A stretch of 60,387 bases of DNA from Pseudoxanthomonas sp. (GTDB lineage Bacteria > Pseudomonadota > Gammaproteobacteria > Xanthomonadales > Xanthomonadaceae), in contig NZ_JANJUE010000093.1 in assembly GCF_024710765.1 (NCBI RefSeq), forward strand, positions 1 through 60,387, given 5' to 3'. Position numbers and translations under genes: made by a program. Under the pieces are notes generated by a model that made no database searches, had not been told where the DNA came from, and saw only the letters and a program-made list of their open reading frames with translations. Below are positions 1 to 8,302 of this stretch, piece after piece (the stretch's first letter is position 1; each line of letters opens with the position of its first letter).

Positions 1-1
1 G

Positions 2-514
2 GGCTACCAGTTGGAAAAGGGCTATTTCCTGCCACCGCTTCATTTCGATCCCGATGAACTCGATGCCCTGATGCTGGGTACGCGCTGGGTCGCGGCACGA
101 GGGGATGCAGCATTGAGCGAAGCGGCGCGTCGGGTCTCGGCCAAGATCAGTGCCGCGCTGGGTGAAACCGGAGAGGATCGCTACCTGCGTTTGCCATTGC
201 GGGCGGTGCCGCGTCGGACGGAAGAAAACACGAAGGCGGCCGTTCATCTCGGCGTCCTTCGGTCGGCAATCCGAAACCGATTGGTGCTCGAGATCGACTA
301 CCGGGATCTGCAGGGAAAGCGGAGTCGCCGGACCGCCTGGCCGCTGGGGTTGACCTTGTTCGAGCAGGCCTGGTTGTTGACGGTTTGGTGCGAGGTCAGG
401 GAGGACTTCCGCAATCTGCGGGTGGACCGTATCCGGGCTGTTTGGGAGGTGGGGCGGAGATTTGAGAATCGGCGCGGAAAGCGCTTCGAAGACTACCTCC
501 GGACTCTTCCCTGA
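2..514 (+). CDS. WYL-domain (YafY-like) transcriptional regulator, 5' end missing
   Basis: The reading frame is already open at base 2, so the true start and the N-terminal helix-turn-helix lie outside the window; 170 residues remain. The visible part is the ligand-sensing WYL domain typical of YafY-type regulators: an entry segment LPPLHFDPDEL, then an SH3-like part ending with LRVDRIRAVWE and a C-terminal F-x-DYL tail. Such proteins act in the cytoplasm as DNA-binding regulators, and the target here is unknown. Base composition is more AT-rich than downstream: the 60-nt blocks at 1, 241 and 421 contain 31, 34 and 37 G/C. It is followed by 76 nt with no clear terminator before lgt. Confidence 0.82.
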   Translation, partial: GYQLEKGYFLPPLHFDPDELDALMLGTRWVAARGDAALSEAARRVSAKISAALGETGEDRYLRLPLRAVPRRTEENTKAAVHLGVLRSAIRNRLVLEIDYRDLQGKRSRRTAWPLGLTLFEQAWLLTVWCEVREDFRNLRVDRIRAVWEVGRRFENRRGKRFEDYLRTLP

Positions 515-590
515 AAGGCGCTCCCGTGAGGCGGGCACAAGCTCCCCGGCTGGGGCAAAATAGGGCATTCCCTGCCGGTCGCCGAGGCGC

Positions 591-1469
591 ATGATCTACC
601 TCCACCAGATTGACCCGATCGCCCTTTCGCTGGGGCCGCTGAAGTTGCATTGGTATGGCCTGATGTACCTGCTGGGGTTCATCGCGGCCTGGTGGCTGGG
701 GCAGCGGCGGGTGCGCGCCGGTCGCTTGCCGGGGGTGGACGCCAACGGTTTTTCGGATCTGCTGTTCTACGCGATGCTCGGCGTGGTGCTGGGCGGGCGG
801 CTGGGCTACATCCTGTTCTATGGGCTGGAAGGATTCCTGGCCAACCCGCTGTCCATTTTCAAGGTGTGGGAAGGCGGCATGAGCTTCCACGGCGGCCTGC
901 TGGGCGTGATGATCGCGGCGCTGTGGTGGTCGCGCCGACAGCGCATGCATTTCTTCGACACCATGGATTTCGTCGCCCCGCTGGTGCCGTTGGGCCTGGG
1001 TTTCGGCCGCATCGGCAACTTCGTCGGCGCCGAACTCTGGGGCAAGTACACGCAGGCGGGTTGGGGCGTGATTTTCCCGACCGACCCCGCGCTGAAGGAC
1101 TTTTCAGCCGCACAGTTGCAGGCGCAATATGCCGCCGGCGCGCTGGACCGGTTCGCCCGCCATCCCTCGCAGCTCTACCAGGCGTTCCTGGAAGGGCTGG
1201 TGATGTTTGTGGCGCTGTGGTGGTTCTCCCGCCAGCCGCGGCCGCGCTATGCCGTCTCCGGCCTGTTCGCGCTGCTGTATGGCGTGTTCCGCTTCCTGGT
1301 CGAGTTCGTGCGGGTACCCGACGAACAACTCCAGTACCTCGCCTTCGGTTGGCTGACCATGGGCCAGCTGCTGAGCGTGCCGCTGATCCTGCTGGGCGTG
1401 TACCTGCTGTGGCTGTCACGCCGCTCGCCCGTCCTGCAGCCCGTCGTTCCAGCCAAGGAATCCGCATGA
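591..1469 (+). CDS. lgt: Prolipoprotein diacylglyceryl transferase
   Basis: This inner-membrane enzyme transfers diacylglycerol from phosphatidylglycerol to the lipobox cysteine of prolipoproteins, the first step of lipoprotein maturation. The 292-residue protein has about seven hydrophobic segments. It carries the family HGGLLG motif (near residue 103) and [13 protein letters not shown] (near residue 140), equivalent to the GRxGNFxNxE signature containing the essential Arg. The ATG at 591 gives the standard N-terminus ([11 protein letters not shown]). Its stop overlaps the thyA start (ATGA at 1466-1469), so lgt and thyA are translationally coupled, the common arrangement in gammaproteobacteria. 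An AT-rich patch (CAAAATAG near 556-563) about 30 nt upstream may be the -10 region. Confidence 0.97.
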   Translation: MIYLHQIDPIALSLGPLKLHWYGLMYLLGFIAAWWLGQRRVRAGRLPGVDANGFSDLLFYAMLGVVLGGRLGYILFYGLEGFLANPLSIFKVWEGGMSFHGGLLGVMIAALWWSRRQRMHFFDTMDFVAPLVPLGLGFGRIGNFVGAELWGKYTQAGWGVIFPTDPALKDFSAAQLQAQYAAGALDRFARHPSQLYQAFLEGLVMFVALWWFSRQPRPRYAVSGLFALLYGVFRFLVEFVRVPDEQLQYLAFGWLTMGQLLSVPLILLGVYLLWLSRRSPVLQPVVPAKESA

Positions 1470-2260
1470 AGCCCTATCTCGATCTGCTGCGCCACGTACT
1501 GGAGCAGGGTGCCGAGAAATCCGATCGCACAGGCACCGGCACGCGCAGCGTGTTCGGCTGGCAGATGCGCTTCGATCTTGCCGAAGGCTTCCCGCTGGTC
1601 ACCACCAAGAAGCTGCACCTGCGCTCGATCGTCCATGAGCTGCTGTGGTTCCTGAAAGGCGAGACCAACATCGCGTACCTGAAGGACAACAAGGTCAGCA
1701 TCTGGGACGAATGGGCCGACGCCGACGGCGAGCTCGGTCCGGTATACGGCAAGCAATGGCGGCGCTGGGCGAGCGCCGATGGCGGCGAGATCGACCAGAT
1801 CAAATGGGTGGTCGGGGAGATCAAGCGCAATCCGGATTCGCGCCGGCTGATCGTCAGTGCATGGAACGTGGCGGATCTGCCGAAGATGGCGCTGATGCCC
1901 TGCCATACGATGTTCCAGTTCTACGTGGTCGACGGCAAGCTGAGCTGCCAGCTGTACCAGCGCAGCGGCGACATCTTCCTCGGGGTGCCGTTCAATATCG
2001 CCAGCTATGCGCTGCTGACCCACATGGTGGCGCAGGCCACCGGCCTGGGTGTCGGCGATTTCGTGCACACCCTGGGTGATGCGCACCTGTATTCCAACCA
2101 CTACGAGCAGGCGCGCGAACAGCTGGCACGCGAGCCCCGCAAGTTGCCGACGCTGCGGCTGAATCCGGACGTGACCGATCTGTTCGCTTTCAGCTACGAC
2201 GACATCGAAATCCTCGGCTACGACCCGCATCCGGCCATCAAGGCGCCGGTCGCGGTATGA
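1466..2260 (+). CDS. thyA: Thymidylate synthase
   Basis: Converts dUMP and methylene-tetrahydrofolate to dTMP and dihydrofolate. The 264-residue length equals that of E. coli ThyA. The catalytic cysteine is C146 in [11 protein letters not shown], the same number as in E. coli, and the N-terminal phosphate-binding RTGTGT segment (residues 21-26) and the FNIASYALL segment are present. The start was chosen for exact agreement with the family N-terminus (MKPYLDLL) and for the 4-nt overlap with lgt; the frame is open far upstream but that part is antifamily sequence. The next gene begins inside its stop codon. folA, which recycles the dihydrofolate produced, lies 1.6 kb downstream on the same strand. 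Confidence 0.98.
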   Translation: MKPYLDLLRHVLEQGAEKSDRTGTGTRSVFGWQMRFDLAEGFPLVTTKKLHLRSIVHELLWFLKGETNIAYLKDNKVSIWDEWADADGELGPVYGKQWRRWASADGGEIDQIKWVVGEIKRNPDSRRLIVSAWNVADLPKMALMPCHTMFQFYVVDGKLSCQLYQRSGDIFLGVPFNIASYALLTHMVAQATGLGVGDFVHTLGDAHLYSNHYEQAREQLAREPRKLPTLRLNPDVTDLFAFSYDDIEILGYDPHPAIKAPVAV

Positions 2261-2775
2261 CCGATGGCAATGAATCGGCGGAGGTCGGCTTCCGCCGCGA
2301 CGACGCTTACTTGCGCGAGCAGTACCTCAAGTGGTGGCTGTTCCGCAGTGGCTGGCGCCGCTGGCTGTGGCTGGCGTCGTTGTTGCTGGCGGTCATTGCG
2401 CTGGTGGTGATCGTGGTGACGGATGCGCCGGGCGTGCGTATGTCGGCCATGGTGGTCGCCGCGGTCGGCCGGGCCCAGGGCGTGATGCCCTGGCTGGAAT
2501 ACCGCCGCTGGAAGCGCAGCGCGCTGGGGGGCCTGGACACCATGCCGGACCTGCGCCTGTCGGTGGACGCCGGCGTGTTGCGGTTCGGCGCGGGGCCCAA
2601 TGTGCGTTACGACGCCGGCGGCGAAGTGGTGCGCGTGGCCGGTGGACGCTTCCTTTACGAGCGCGGAAACAGCGGCCGCCATGTCTATCTGCCGGACCGC
2701 TGGTGGAACGACCCGCGCATGCAGGCGTTGTTGGCCCACTGGCGGCCCGCGTCTCCCGTGGATGTGCCGCGCTAG
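2257..2775 (+). CDS. YcxB-like membrane protein
   Basis: A 172-residue protein with a charged N-terminus, a strong membrane segment near residues 34-53 and a weaker one near 60-80, followed by a cytoplasmic beta-rich domain with the lead-in [13 protein letters not shown]. This layout resembles the YcxB-like family (two membrane helices and a PH-like domain), but no catalytic residue is visible and the function is unknown. It overlaps thyA by ATGA (2257-2260), so it is co-translated. Its TAG stop shares the palindrome CTAG (2772-2775) with the stop of the convergent protease-like gene. Confidence 0.7.
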   Translation: MTDGNESAEVGFRRDDAYLREQYLKWWLFRSGWRRWLWLASLLLAVIALVVIVVTDAPGVRMSAMVVAAVGRAQGVMPWLEYRRWKRSALGGLDTMPDLRLSVDAGVLRFGAGPNVRYDAGGEVVRVAGGRFLYERGNSGRHVYLPDRWWNDPRMQALLAHWRPASPVDVPR

Positions 2776-3773
2776 CGCGGGAGCGTGTCCCGGCAACCGG
2801 CAATGCAGCGGAAGTAGGCGGCCGCCCCCGGGTAATCGACGGTCATGATGAAGTGGCGGAAGGCGTTGCCGCCCAGCGCGCCATCCACGCGCGCGTCCAT
2901 GAAGCTGGACATGAAATCATGGAAGTTGCGGTTCTCGCGATGGGTGAACCACACCGGACCCACCTTGTAGCCGGCGACGATCACTTCCGGCACTTCGATC
3001 ATCGCCGAACCCATGCCGGCCTGTGCGTTCTCGATGACGCGCCATTCCGGATGCGCCTTGCGCCAGGCCTGGAACACGCTGTCGGCGATCATGCTGGTGG
3101 CGCGTTCCGGCGCGCCGCCATCCGCGAGTTCGGCCAGCGCCTGCGGCGTCAGCACGGTCATCGCACCGGTATCCAGCAGCAGCGAATGCGTCTTGCCGTC
3201 GATGCTGACCTGCAGGCGCGGGAAGTCGGCCACCCGCGCGCCGTATTCGTCGGTCTTGAAACCCAGTGCGACCCGGCGCAACTCCGGCGAAGGCTTCCAG
3301 TCGCCGGCCTCGCGCCGGAAACGGCGGCCGGGGTAATCCCAGGTCCAGATCCGGCCGGCGAACCACGCCTGGCCGAGGATGCCGTCGTCCTGGCTGGTGC
3401 CGGGCAACTGCGAACCGGCCAGTGCGCTTGGCAGCACCATCAGGCGTCCGTCGTCGGCCAGCGGCGCCGGGATGCCGGCGTCCAGCGCGAATGCGGGCAA
3501 ACGCGTGATCCGGGCACGGTCGCCCAGCTCGCGTCGCGCGTCGGGATCCTCCAGCGGCGCCTGCGGCAGCTTCAGGCGTTCGACCGCCTCTTGCTTGAGG
3601 AACAGCCCGCCACCGGTATCGGTGTACAGGCGCAGCCGCTCGCCCTGCGCTCCTTCGGCCTGCAGGTAGACGCGATCGGATTCGAAGCTCGCGGGAAGCG
3701 GCTGGCCCGCACTGGCGGTCGCCCCCAGCAACAGTCCACCAGCCAATAGCATCGTCCTGGCTTGCGAGGGCAT
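2772..3773 (-). CDS. Secreted retropepsin-like aspartyl protease family protein, internally duplicated
   Basis: The start was placed at the ATG at 3773 because it gives a classical signal peptide (MPSQARTMLLAGGLLLGATASA); the frame is open 18 codons further upstream. The mature protein of about 310 residues contains two copies of the retropepsin signature. The first is DTGGG at residues 52-56 followed by DDGILG (129-134) and WDYPG. The second is LLLDTG (198-203) followed by VDGALG (296-301) and VDYPG. Each half therefore has the Asp-Thr-Gly catalytic triplet and the downstream D-G-x-L-G element, like the two lobes of a pepsin. The substrate is unknown; the likely location is the periplasm. 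It is divergent from folA and convergent with the YcxB-like gene. Confidence 0.82.
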   Translation of the reverse strand: MPSQARTMLLAGGLLLGATASAGQPLPASFESDRVYLQAEGAQGERLRLYTDTGGGLFLKQEAVERLKLPQAPLEDPDARRELGDRARITRLPAFALDAGIPAPLADDGRLMVLPSALAGSQLPGTSQDDGILGQAWFAGRIWTWDYPGRRFRREAGDWKPSPELRRVALGFKTDEYGARVADFPRLQVSIDGKTHSLLLDTGAMTVLTPQALAELADGGAPERATSMIADSVFQAWRKAHPEWRVIENAQAGMGSAMIEVPEVIVAGYKVGPVWFTHRENRNFHDFMSSFMDARVDGALGGNAFRHFIMTVDYPGAAAYFRCIAGCRDTLPR

Positions 3774-3851
3774 CCGGCCTTCCCCGAAGATGGTATGTGG
3801 CGAAAGTACGCCGCGCTCCCCACGCACGCAATACGCCGGAAGTCAGTCTGC

Positions 3852-4367
3852 ATGAATACACCTGTTTCCCTGTCGCTGGTCGCAGCGCTGGATCGCCACT
3901 TCGCCATCGGTCGCGACAACGACCTGCCGTGGCGCCTGCCTGACGATCTCAAGCGCTTCAAGGCGCTGACCCTCGGCAAGCCGGTGCTGATGGGCCGGCG
4001 GACCGCCGAGTCGCTGGGCCGCGCGCTGCCGGGCCGTCGCAACCTGGTCCTGACCCGTAGCGGCCAGGTGCCGTTTGCCGGCATGGAGGCGGTCGGTTCG
4101 CTCGAACAGGCACTGGCCTGGGCGGCCAGCGAGGAGAATCCGGAAATCTGCGTGATTGGCGGCGGCGAGATCTACGCGCAGACCCTGTCGCTGGCCGACG
4201 CCCTCTACCTGACCCACGTCGATACGGTAGTGGAGGATGCGCACGCGCATTTCCCGCGCTTCGAGACCGGCGAGTGGGACGTGGTCCGGCGCGAACCCCA
4301 CCCGGCCGATGCGCGCCATGCGCATGCATTCGAGTTCGTCGATTACCTTCGGATACGGGCGCGCTGA
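3852..4367 (+). CDS. folA: Dihydrofolate reductase
   Basis: NADPH-dependent reduction of dihydrofolate to tetrahydrofolate. The 171-residue protein shows LPWRLPDDLKRFK (W27 and the active-site acid at D32), the cofactor segment GKPVLMGRRT (about residue 42), GRRNLVLTR and VIGGGEIY (about residue 103). The ATG at 3852 was preferred to an upstream in-frame start because it yields the normal N-terminus (MNTPVSLSLVAALD). It is divergently transcribed from the protease-like gene across 78 nt. A DUF1287 gene ends convergently just downstream. Confidence 0.97.
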   Translation: MNTPVSLSLVAALDRHFAIGRDNDLPWRLPDDLKRFKALTLGKPVLMGRRTAESLGRALPGRRNLVLTRSGQVPFAGMEAVGSLEQALAWAASEENPEICVIGGGEIYAQTLSLADALYLTHVDTVVEDAHAHFPRFETGEWDVVRREPHPADARHAHAFEFVDYLRIRAR

Positions 4368-4386
4368 CACGTGCGTCGCACGGTCA

Positions 4387-5070
4387 TCACGGCAGCGCCG
4401 GCCGGTAATGCCCGATGATGGAATGCCGGAACAACAGATCCTCTTCCTGCGTGCCCGCGCCGATGTTGTGCAGGATCAGCGGCACCTCTTGCGCGCTGCG
4501 CCGATCCGAGACGATGCCGATGTGCAGCAGGCCACTGCCCTGCAGTTTCCAGGCGACGATGTCGCCCGGCGCGTAGTCCGCCGCCCGCGCACTGATTGCA
4601 CGGTGCCAGCCCTGCTGCTTGAACCAGTGCATCTGGTTGGGTACCCGGCGGTGATCGATGTTGCGATCCGGACCGGACATGCCCCAATCCTGCGGATAGG
4701 TGCGGAAACGGACGCGCATGTCCTCGTGGATGGCCTGCTGTAGGTCCAGTCCCTGCGTGCGCAGGGCGCGGATCACCACGTCCGTGCAGACGCCGCGGTC
4801 CCGCGGAACATCGCCGCCCGGATAGGCCAGCCGGACATACGCCGGATCGTAGCGGCGGGTGACGCCGACCTGCGAGCGGGCCGCCGCGACCAAGGGAGGC
4901 GAAGCGGCGGAAACGACACTCGAGGGTGCGCCCGTGTCGATGGAGACCGCGGTGGTCGCGGGCGCTTGCGGGGAAGCTGCCGTGGCCGGAGCACGGCCAC
5001 ACGCCACCAGCAGCTGGGCGGACAGCAGGACCGCGGCGAAGGTGCGCGGGGAGACCGTCGGAATGCGCAT
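4387..5070 (-). CDS. DUF1287 family lipoprotein, NlpC/P60-like
   Basis: A 227-residue protein with a lipoprotein signal: hydrophobic h-region and lipobox LLVAC with Cys24 as the predicted acylated residue. After an Ala/Pro/Thr-rich linker (about 25-60) comes the DUF1287 domain with RGVCTDVV (Cys95) and LLHIGIV (His183), the Cys/His pair expected of a papain-like cell-wall peptidase or amidase. The motif YDPAYVRLAYPGGDVP leads into the Cys. The substrate is not established for the family; a periplasmic cell-envelope role is inferred. Upstream, TCAGT-GA-ACTGA (5122-5133) forms a short perfect inverted repeat between this gene and apaH. Confidence 0.85.
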   Translation of the reverse strand: MRIPTVSPRTFAAVLLSAQLLVACGRAPATAASPQAPATTAVSIDTGAPSSVVSAASPPLVAAARSQVGVTRRYDPAYVRLAYPGGDVPRDRGVCTDVVIRALRTQGLDLQQAIHEDMRVRFRTYPQDWGMSGPDRNIDHRRVPNQMHWFKQQGWHRAISARAADYAPGDIVAWKLQGSGLLHIGIVSDRRSAQEVPLILHNIGAGTQEEDLLFRHSIIGHYRPALP

Positions 5071-5165
5071 GGCCCGATTGTAGCGAAGCGGCGCGATGGC
5101 GCCTCCGTCCGGATCGCCGGATCAGTGAACTGACAACACACGCAAGCCGGGTGTTCGGGGGAGCG

Positions 5166-6014
5166 TCAGTCCCGGCCCGCGAAGGAAGCGGGGTCCACGT
5201 CGCGTCCGGGCACCTGCACGATGCGCAGCTCGTCGGTATCCAGTTGCAGCGCCGTGAGTTTGCCGCCCCAGACCGCGCCGGTATCGATCGCGTGCACGCC
5301 ATGGCCGATCATCAGGCCCAGGGTCGACCAGTGGCCGCAGACGATCTTCAGATCGCGCGGGGCACGGCCGGGCACTTCGTACCAGGGATACAGTCCCTGC
5401 GCCTGGGTGCCGGGCGCACCCTTCTCCTCGATCGCCATGCGGCCGCGCGGTGTGCAGTAGCGCATGCGGGTGAGCACGTTGATGATGGCGCGCGCGCGAT
5501 CGTAGCCGGCCAGGCCGGACGACCAGTTGGGCTTGTCGCCATACATGTTGCGGAACAGCTTGCGGTAGCCGTTGCCGTGCAGTTGCTGCTCCACTTCGCG
5601 CGCATAGCGTTCGGCGAGGCTCGTGGTCCACTTGGGAGCGAGTCCGGCGTGGATCATCATCCAGCCCAGTTCGCGGTCGGCGTGCACCAGCTTCTGGCCA
5701 CGGAGCCAGTCCAGCAGCGCCCGCGCATCATCGGCCAGGACCACCCGCTGCAGATCCGGGTTGACCTTGCGCTGCTCCTCCGGGGAGCGTTCGCCGATCG
5801 CCAGGAGCGAGAGGTCGTGATTGCCCAGCACCACCACGCTCTGTTCGCGCAGCGAATGCACCAACCGCAAGGTCTCCAGTGACTGTCCGCCACGGTTGAC
5901 CAGATCACCGCAGAACCACAGCCGGTCCCCGGCCGGATCGAAACGCAGCTTTTCCAGCAGGCGCTGGGTCGCGTCGTAGCATCCCTGCAGATCGCCAATC
6001 GCCCAGACCGCCAT
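5166..6014 (-). CDS. apaH: Bis(5'-nucleosyl)-tetraphosphatase (symmetrical)
   Basis: Hydrolyses diadenosine tetraphosphate to two ADP, and is linked to stress alarmones and removal of Np4 RNA caps. The 282-residue metallophosphoesterase has GDLQGCYD (residues 7-14), GDLVNRGG, LGNHD and MIHAGL, which supply the dinuclear metal ligands. The start is the ATG at 6014 because it gives [11 protein letters not shown], the usual ApaH beginning. This start overlaps the apaG stop by one base (TGATG). The order apaG-apaH downstream of rsmA is conserved in gammaproteobacteria. The gene is the last of the minus-strand operon that begins with lptD. Confidence 0.97.
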   Translation of the reverse strand: MAVWAIGDLQGCYDATQRLLEKLRFDPAGDRLWFCGDLVNRGGQSLETLRLVHSLREQSVVVLGNHDLSLLAIGERSPEEQRKVNPDLQRVVLADDARALLDWLRGQKLVHADRELGWMMIHAGLAPKWTTSLAERYAREVEQQLHGNGYRKLFRNMYGDKPNWSSGLAGYDRARAIINVLTRMRYCTPRGRMAIEEKGAPGTQAQGLYPWYEVPGRAPRDLKIVCGHWSTLGLMIGHGVHAIDTGAVWGGKLTALQLDTDELRIVQVPGRDVDPASFAGRD

Positions 6015-6391
6015 CAGTGCAGCGTCCGCGGAATCGAAAGGGTGAACTCGGGAATGGGGGCGTCGAAGCGGGTGCCGTCGTCGGCAATCATGTCGTAGCT
6101 TCCTTTCATGGTCCCGATGTCGGTTTCCAGCACCGCGCCGGAGGTGTACTCGAAGTCCTCGCCCGGTTGCAGCCACGGCTGCTCGCCCACCACGCCGGCA
6201 CCTTCGACTTCGCGGACCTTGCCGTTGGCGTCGGTGATGACCCAGTGCCGGCCCAGCAGGCGTGCGGGCGCGGCACCCCGGTTGCGGATGCGGATGGTGT
6301 AGGCGAACACATAGCGCCCGTCCTCGGGCGCGGATTGATCGTCGAGGAAGCGGGTGGCTACGTCGATATCGATGGCGTAGTCGTGTTTCAT
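6014..6391 (-). CDS. apaG: ApaG protein (Co2+/Mg2+ efflux-associated family)
   Basis: A 125-residue ApaG domain protein, the same length as in E. coli. Hallmarks are [18 protein letters not shown] and the [13 protein letters not shown]-x-F-x-YTSG region, ending in the segment around TMKGSY. The biochemical role is unsettled; it has been tied to cobalt and magnesium resistance and carries a fibronectin-III-like fold. The ATG at 6391 was preferred; a second in-frame ATG seven codons upstream is possible. It lies between rsmA (61 nt gap) and apaH (1-nt overlap). Confidence 0.95.
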   Translation of the reverse strand: MKHDYAIDIDVATRFLDDQSAPEDGRYVFAYTIRIRNRGAAPARLLGRHWVITDANGKVREVEGAGVVGEQPWLQPGEDFEYTSGAVLETDIGTMKGSYDMIADDGTRFDAPIPEFTLSIPRTLH

Positions 6392-6452
6392 GCCGGACAG
6401 TGTATGCATTGCGGCGTGAAACAGGAATCGCCGTGCCGGCGTGGGCGCGCGA

Positions 6453-7250
6453 TCAGCCTGCCGGCGTCGCCGGAACCTGGTTGGCGAGGCGGATGAACGC
6501 AGCCACTTCGACCTGCTCGGCACGGGCGTCGGGACTGATTCCCGCGGCCTCGATGCTCGCCCCGTCGCACACGCCGGACAGGGCATTGCGCAGGGTCTTG
6601 CGGCGCTGCCCGAACGCTGCACGCACGATTTCGGTGAAGCGCTGCGGATCGGCCACGCCGATCTCCGCGGGCGGGCGCGGCACCATCCGCACCACCGCCG
6701 AATCCACCTTCGGCGGCGGCCGGAACGCGCCGGGGGGCACCACGAACAGCGGCGTCACCGTGCAGTACGCCTGCAGCATCACGCTCAGGCGGCCATATAC
6801 CTTGCTGCCGGGACCGGCGGCCATGCGATCGACCACTTCCTTCTGCAGCATGAACACCATGTCGCGGATCGACGCGGCGTGTTCGAGCGCATGGAACAGG
6901 ATGGGCGAGGACAGGTTGTAGGGCAGGTTGCCAACCAGGCGCAGGCGATCGTCACCGGCCAGCTTGCCGAAATCCACCGCCAGCACGTCCTTGTGGATGA
7001 TGGTCAGGCGGCCGACGCCTTCGGAGGCTTCCATCAATGGCGTGATCAGATCGCGATCGAATTCGATCGCGGTCAGTTCGCCATGGCGGCGCAGCAGCGG
7101 CATCGTGATCGCACCCTGGCCCGGGCCGATCTCGACCAGCCGATCCCCCGGCTTGGGGTCGACGGCCAGCACGATCCGCTCGATGTAGCTGCGGTCGGTC
7201 AGGAAATGCTGGCCCAGCGATTTCTTGGGCGGTGCCTTGAAGGAGGACAT
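6453..7250 (-). CDS. rsmA: 16S rRNA (adenine(1518)-N(6)/adenine(1519)-N(6))-dimethyltransferase
   Basis: Also called KsgA. It dimethylates two adjacent adenines in the 3' hairpin of 16S rRNA during late small-subunit assembly, using S-adenosylmethionine. The 265-residue protein has KKSLGQHFL at the N-terminus, the SAM-binding [11 protein letters not shown] (about residue 40), the catalytic NLPYN (about 114) and [11 protein letters not shown]. It is in the apaGH operon, downstream of pdxA with a 39-nt gap, as in many gammaproteobacteria. Confidence 0.97.
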   Translation of the reverse strand: MSSFKAPPKKSLGQHFLTDRSYIERIVLAVDPKPGDRLVEIGPGQGAITMPLLRRHGELTAIEFDRDLITPLMEASEGVGRLTIIHKDVLAVDFGKLAGDDRLRLVGNLPYNLSSPILFHALEHAASIRDMVFMLQKEVVDRMAAGPGSKVYGRLSVMLQAYCTVTPLFVVPPGAFRPPPKVDSAVVRMVPRPPAEIGVADPQRFTEIVRAAFGQRRKTLRNALSGVCDGASIEAAGISPDARAEQVEVAAFIRLANQVPATPAG

Positions 7251-7289
7251 GGCGTGGGTCTGGGAAGGTTCGGGGATTGGGATTCGGGA

Positions 7290-8300
7290 TCAGGACGGCG
7301 AGAAGCCACCTTGTGCGCGGGCATGGCGTGCCGGCTTCTGGCGGGCGATGCGCGCGCAGGTCCGCACGGCCGCGAACAGGCTGGAGGGATCGGCGACACC
7401 CTTGCCGGCCAGTTCCAGCGCCGTGCCGTGATCCACCGCCACCCGTGGATAGGGCAGGCCCAGGGTGAGGTTCACCGCCTGTTCGAAGCCGCTGTACTTG
7501 AGCACCGGCAGGCCCTGGTCGTGATACATCGCCAGCACCGCGTCGAATCCCGCCAGTTTCTGCGGCAGGAAGGCCGTATCGGCGGGCAGCGGACCCACCA
7601 GCCGCATGCCTTCGTCACGCAGGGCGGCCATCACCGGTTCGATGACTTCGATTTCCTCGTGCCCCAGATGGCCGGCCTCGCCGGCATGCGGGTTGAGGCC
7701 GAGGACCGCGATCACGGGATCGGGGATGCCGAAGTCGTCGCGCATCGCGGCATGGGTGATGCGCAGCACCGTGGTGAGTCCGTTGACGGTGATGGCGTCG
7801 GCTACCTGTCGCAGGGGCAGGTGCGTGGTCGCCAGGGCGACGCGGACGATGTCGTTGGCCAGCATCATCACCACGTCGCGCCGCGCGCGCGCGGCCAGCA
7901 GTTCGGTGGTGCCGGTGTAGGCGATGCCGCCGGCATTGATCGCGGCCTTGTGCACCGGTCCGGTGACCACGCCGGCGAACTCGCTCCGCAGGCAGGCATC
8001 GGACGCCTGCTCCAGCGCGGCGATGACGGCGGCGGCATTGCGGGGATCCGGCCGGCCGAAATGGGTGGGCGCGGCATTCGGCACCGCGCGCAGGCGCAGA
8101 TCGCCCGGCGACCGGACGTCCTCATGCTCGTCGAGCAGGCGCAGCGGAAGGCCCAGCCCGGCCGCGGCGGCCCGCATCACTTCCGGGTCGGCGAAAGCGA
8201 CCAGCCCGCAATCCTCGCGGGATTGCTGGGCAAGGTGGACGCAGAGTTCGGGCCCGATGCCGGCCGGCTCACCCGGGACCAGCGCCAGGCGGGGCAGCAC
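7290..8300 (-). CDS. pdxA: 4-hydroxythreonine-4-phosphate dehydrogenase
   Basis: Oxidises 4-phosphohydroxy-L-threonine in the DXP-dependent pathway to pyridoxal phosphate. The 336-residue protein begins with LALVPGEPAGIGPEL, the family N-terminal signature. It contains VTGPVHKAAIN, TELLA (metal/substrate His and Lys region), GLNPHAGEAGHLG, and MYHDQGLPVLK followed by VAVDHGTALELAGKG. It starts 2 nt after the surA stop. The order surA-pdxA-rsmA-apaG-apaH is a classical conserved cluster. Confidence 0.97.
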   Translation of the reverse strand: MLPRLALVPGEPAGIGPELCVHLAQQSREDCGLVAFADPEVMRAAAAGLGLPLRLLDEHEDVRSPGDLRLRAVPNAAPTHFGRPDPRNAAAVIAALEQASDACLRSEFAGVVTGPVHKAAINAGGIAYTGTTELLAARARRDVVMMLANDIVRVALATTHLPLRQVADAITVNGLTTVLRITHAAMRDDFGIPDPVIAVLGLNPHAGEAGHLGHEEIEVIEPVMAALRDEGMRLVGPLPADTAFLPQKLAGFDAVLAMYHDQGLPVLKYSGFEQAVNLTLGLPYPRVAVDHGTALELAGKGVADPSSLFAAVRTCARIARQKPARHARAQGGFSPS

Positions 8301-8302
8301 GT

